A stretch of DNA of 30,518 nt, from assembly GCA_937915065.1 (NCBI GenBank), contig CALDMR010000091.1:1-30518 (forward strand), given 5' to 3'. Made by a program: the position numbers and the translations under genes. The stretch comes from an uncultured Clostridia bacterium (GTDB lineage Bacteria; Bacillota; Clostridia; Oscillospirales; Oscillospiraceae). Below, one piece after another: positions 30,465 through 30,518 of this stretch (position 1 is the first letter of the stretch; each line of letters starts with the position of its first letter). A model generated the notes under the pieces. It saw only the letters and a list, made by a program, of their open reading frames with translations. It searched no databases and was not told where the DNA came from.

Positions 30465-30518
30465 TTAAGCCCGCTTGAAGAGTTTTTCGATCTCGTATTT
30501 GGACAGCTTGATCTTAAC
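30465..30518 (-). CDS. mutL: C-terminal end of a MutL-like mismatch repair protein (runs off window)
   Basis: Only 17 codons and the stop are visible: VKIKLSKYEIEKLFKRA, TAA at 30465-30467. MutL endonuclease C-termini end in a (C)xHGRPx...(E)LEKLFKR pattern, and copy 1 shows that GRP precedes this piece. The position upstream of miaA-hfq on the same strand supports mutL. So short a piece cannot prove it. Confidence 0.6.
   Translation of the reverse strand, partial: VKIKLSKYEIEKLFKRA

Overview
This is a gene-dense chromosomal segment of a high-GC (roughly 60% or more) low-repeat Bacillota, most likely an Oscillospirales/Ruminococcaceae-type gut Clostridia (Faecalibacterium-Gemmiger-Subdoligranulum neighbourhood). 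The placement is inferred from gene content and order: soj/spo0J with B. subtilis-type parS, a Noc-type second ParB, DnaD plus DnaI, SepF, DivIVA, and miaA-hfq, all with strong AGGAGG-like ribosome sites. The parABS locus suggests an origin-proximal location. No rRNA, tRNA, CRISPR array, insertion sequence or prophage was seen.

Layout, left to right. 1-3020 (minus): 5' part of serS, an unnamed one-TM coiled-coil protein, parB and parA. 3084-3569: parA promoter, two perfect parS palindromes, the remains of a Vat/CatB-like acetyltransferase gene, and a strong bidirectional terminator. 3570-5426: a GH13 neopullulanase/cyclomaltodextrinase-like enzyme. 5517-12114 (minus): zapA, a U32 peptidase-family gene, maf, mreC, mreD and mrdA (PBP2), a cell-shape and division cluster without mreB. 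12285-14346 (plus): promoter, dnaD-like and dnaI-like primosome genes. 14384-15539 (minus): ogt and a HAD phosphatase. 15728-17210 (plus): noc and a pair of small Fe-S protein genes. 17294-22205 (minus): ileS, a membrane protein, lspA (interrupted by an in-frame TAG) and rluD. 22360-23936 (plus): gldA and a DUF805 gene. 24007-30200 (minus): azoR-like, miaA, hfq, an HlyD-like adaptor, yggS, sepF, divIVA and a HAD hydrolase. 30253-30518: the 3' end of what is probably mutL, present twice as a direct repeat around three inverted repeats.

How it fits together: most genes serve chromosome segregation (ParA, ParB, parS, Noc), replication initiation (DnaD, DnaI), envelope growth (MreC, MreD, PBP2), division (ZapA, SepF, DivIVA) and RNA maturation (MiaA, RluD, U32 family, Hfq).

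I found no convincing wholly new multi-gene system. The best leads are: the amber codon in lspA together with the absence of TAG as a terminator in all 32 visible gene ends; a second ParB that carries all four residues known to switch specificity to the Noc site, plus a perfect 12-bp Noc-site core in miaA; the internally deleted antibiotic acetyltransferase relic beside parS; the duplicated mutL tail with its hairpin array; and the uncharacterised coiled-coil membrane protein next to parB.
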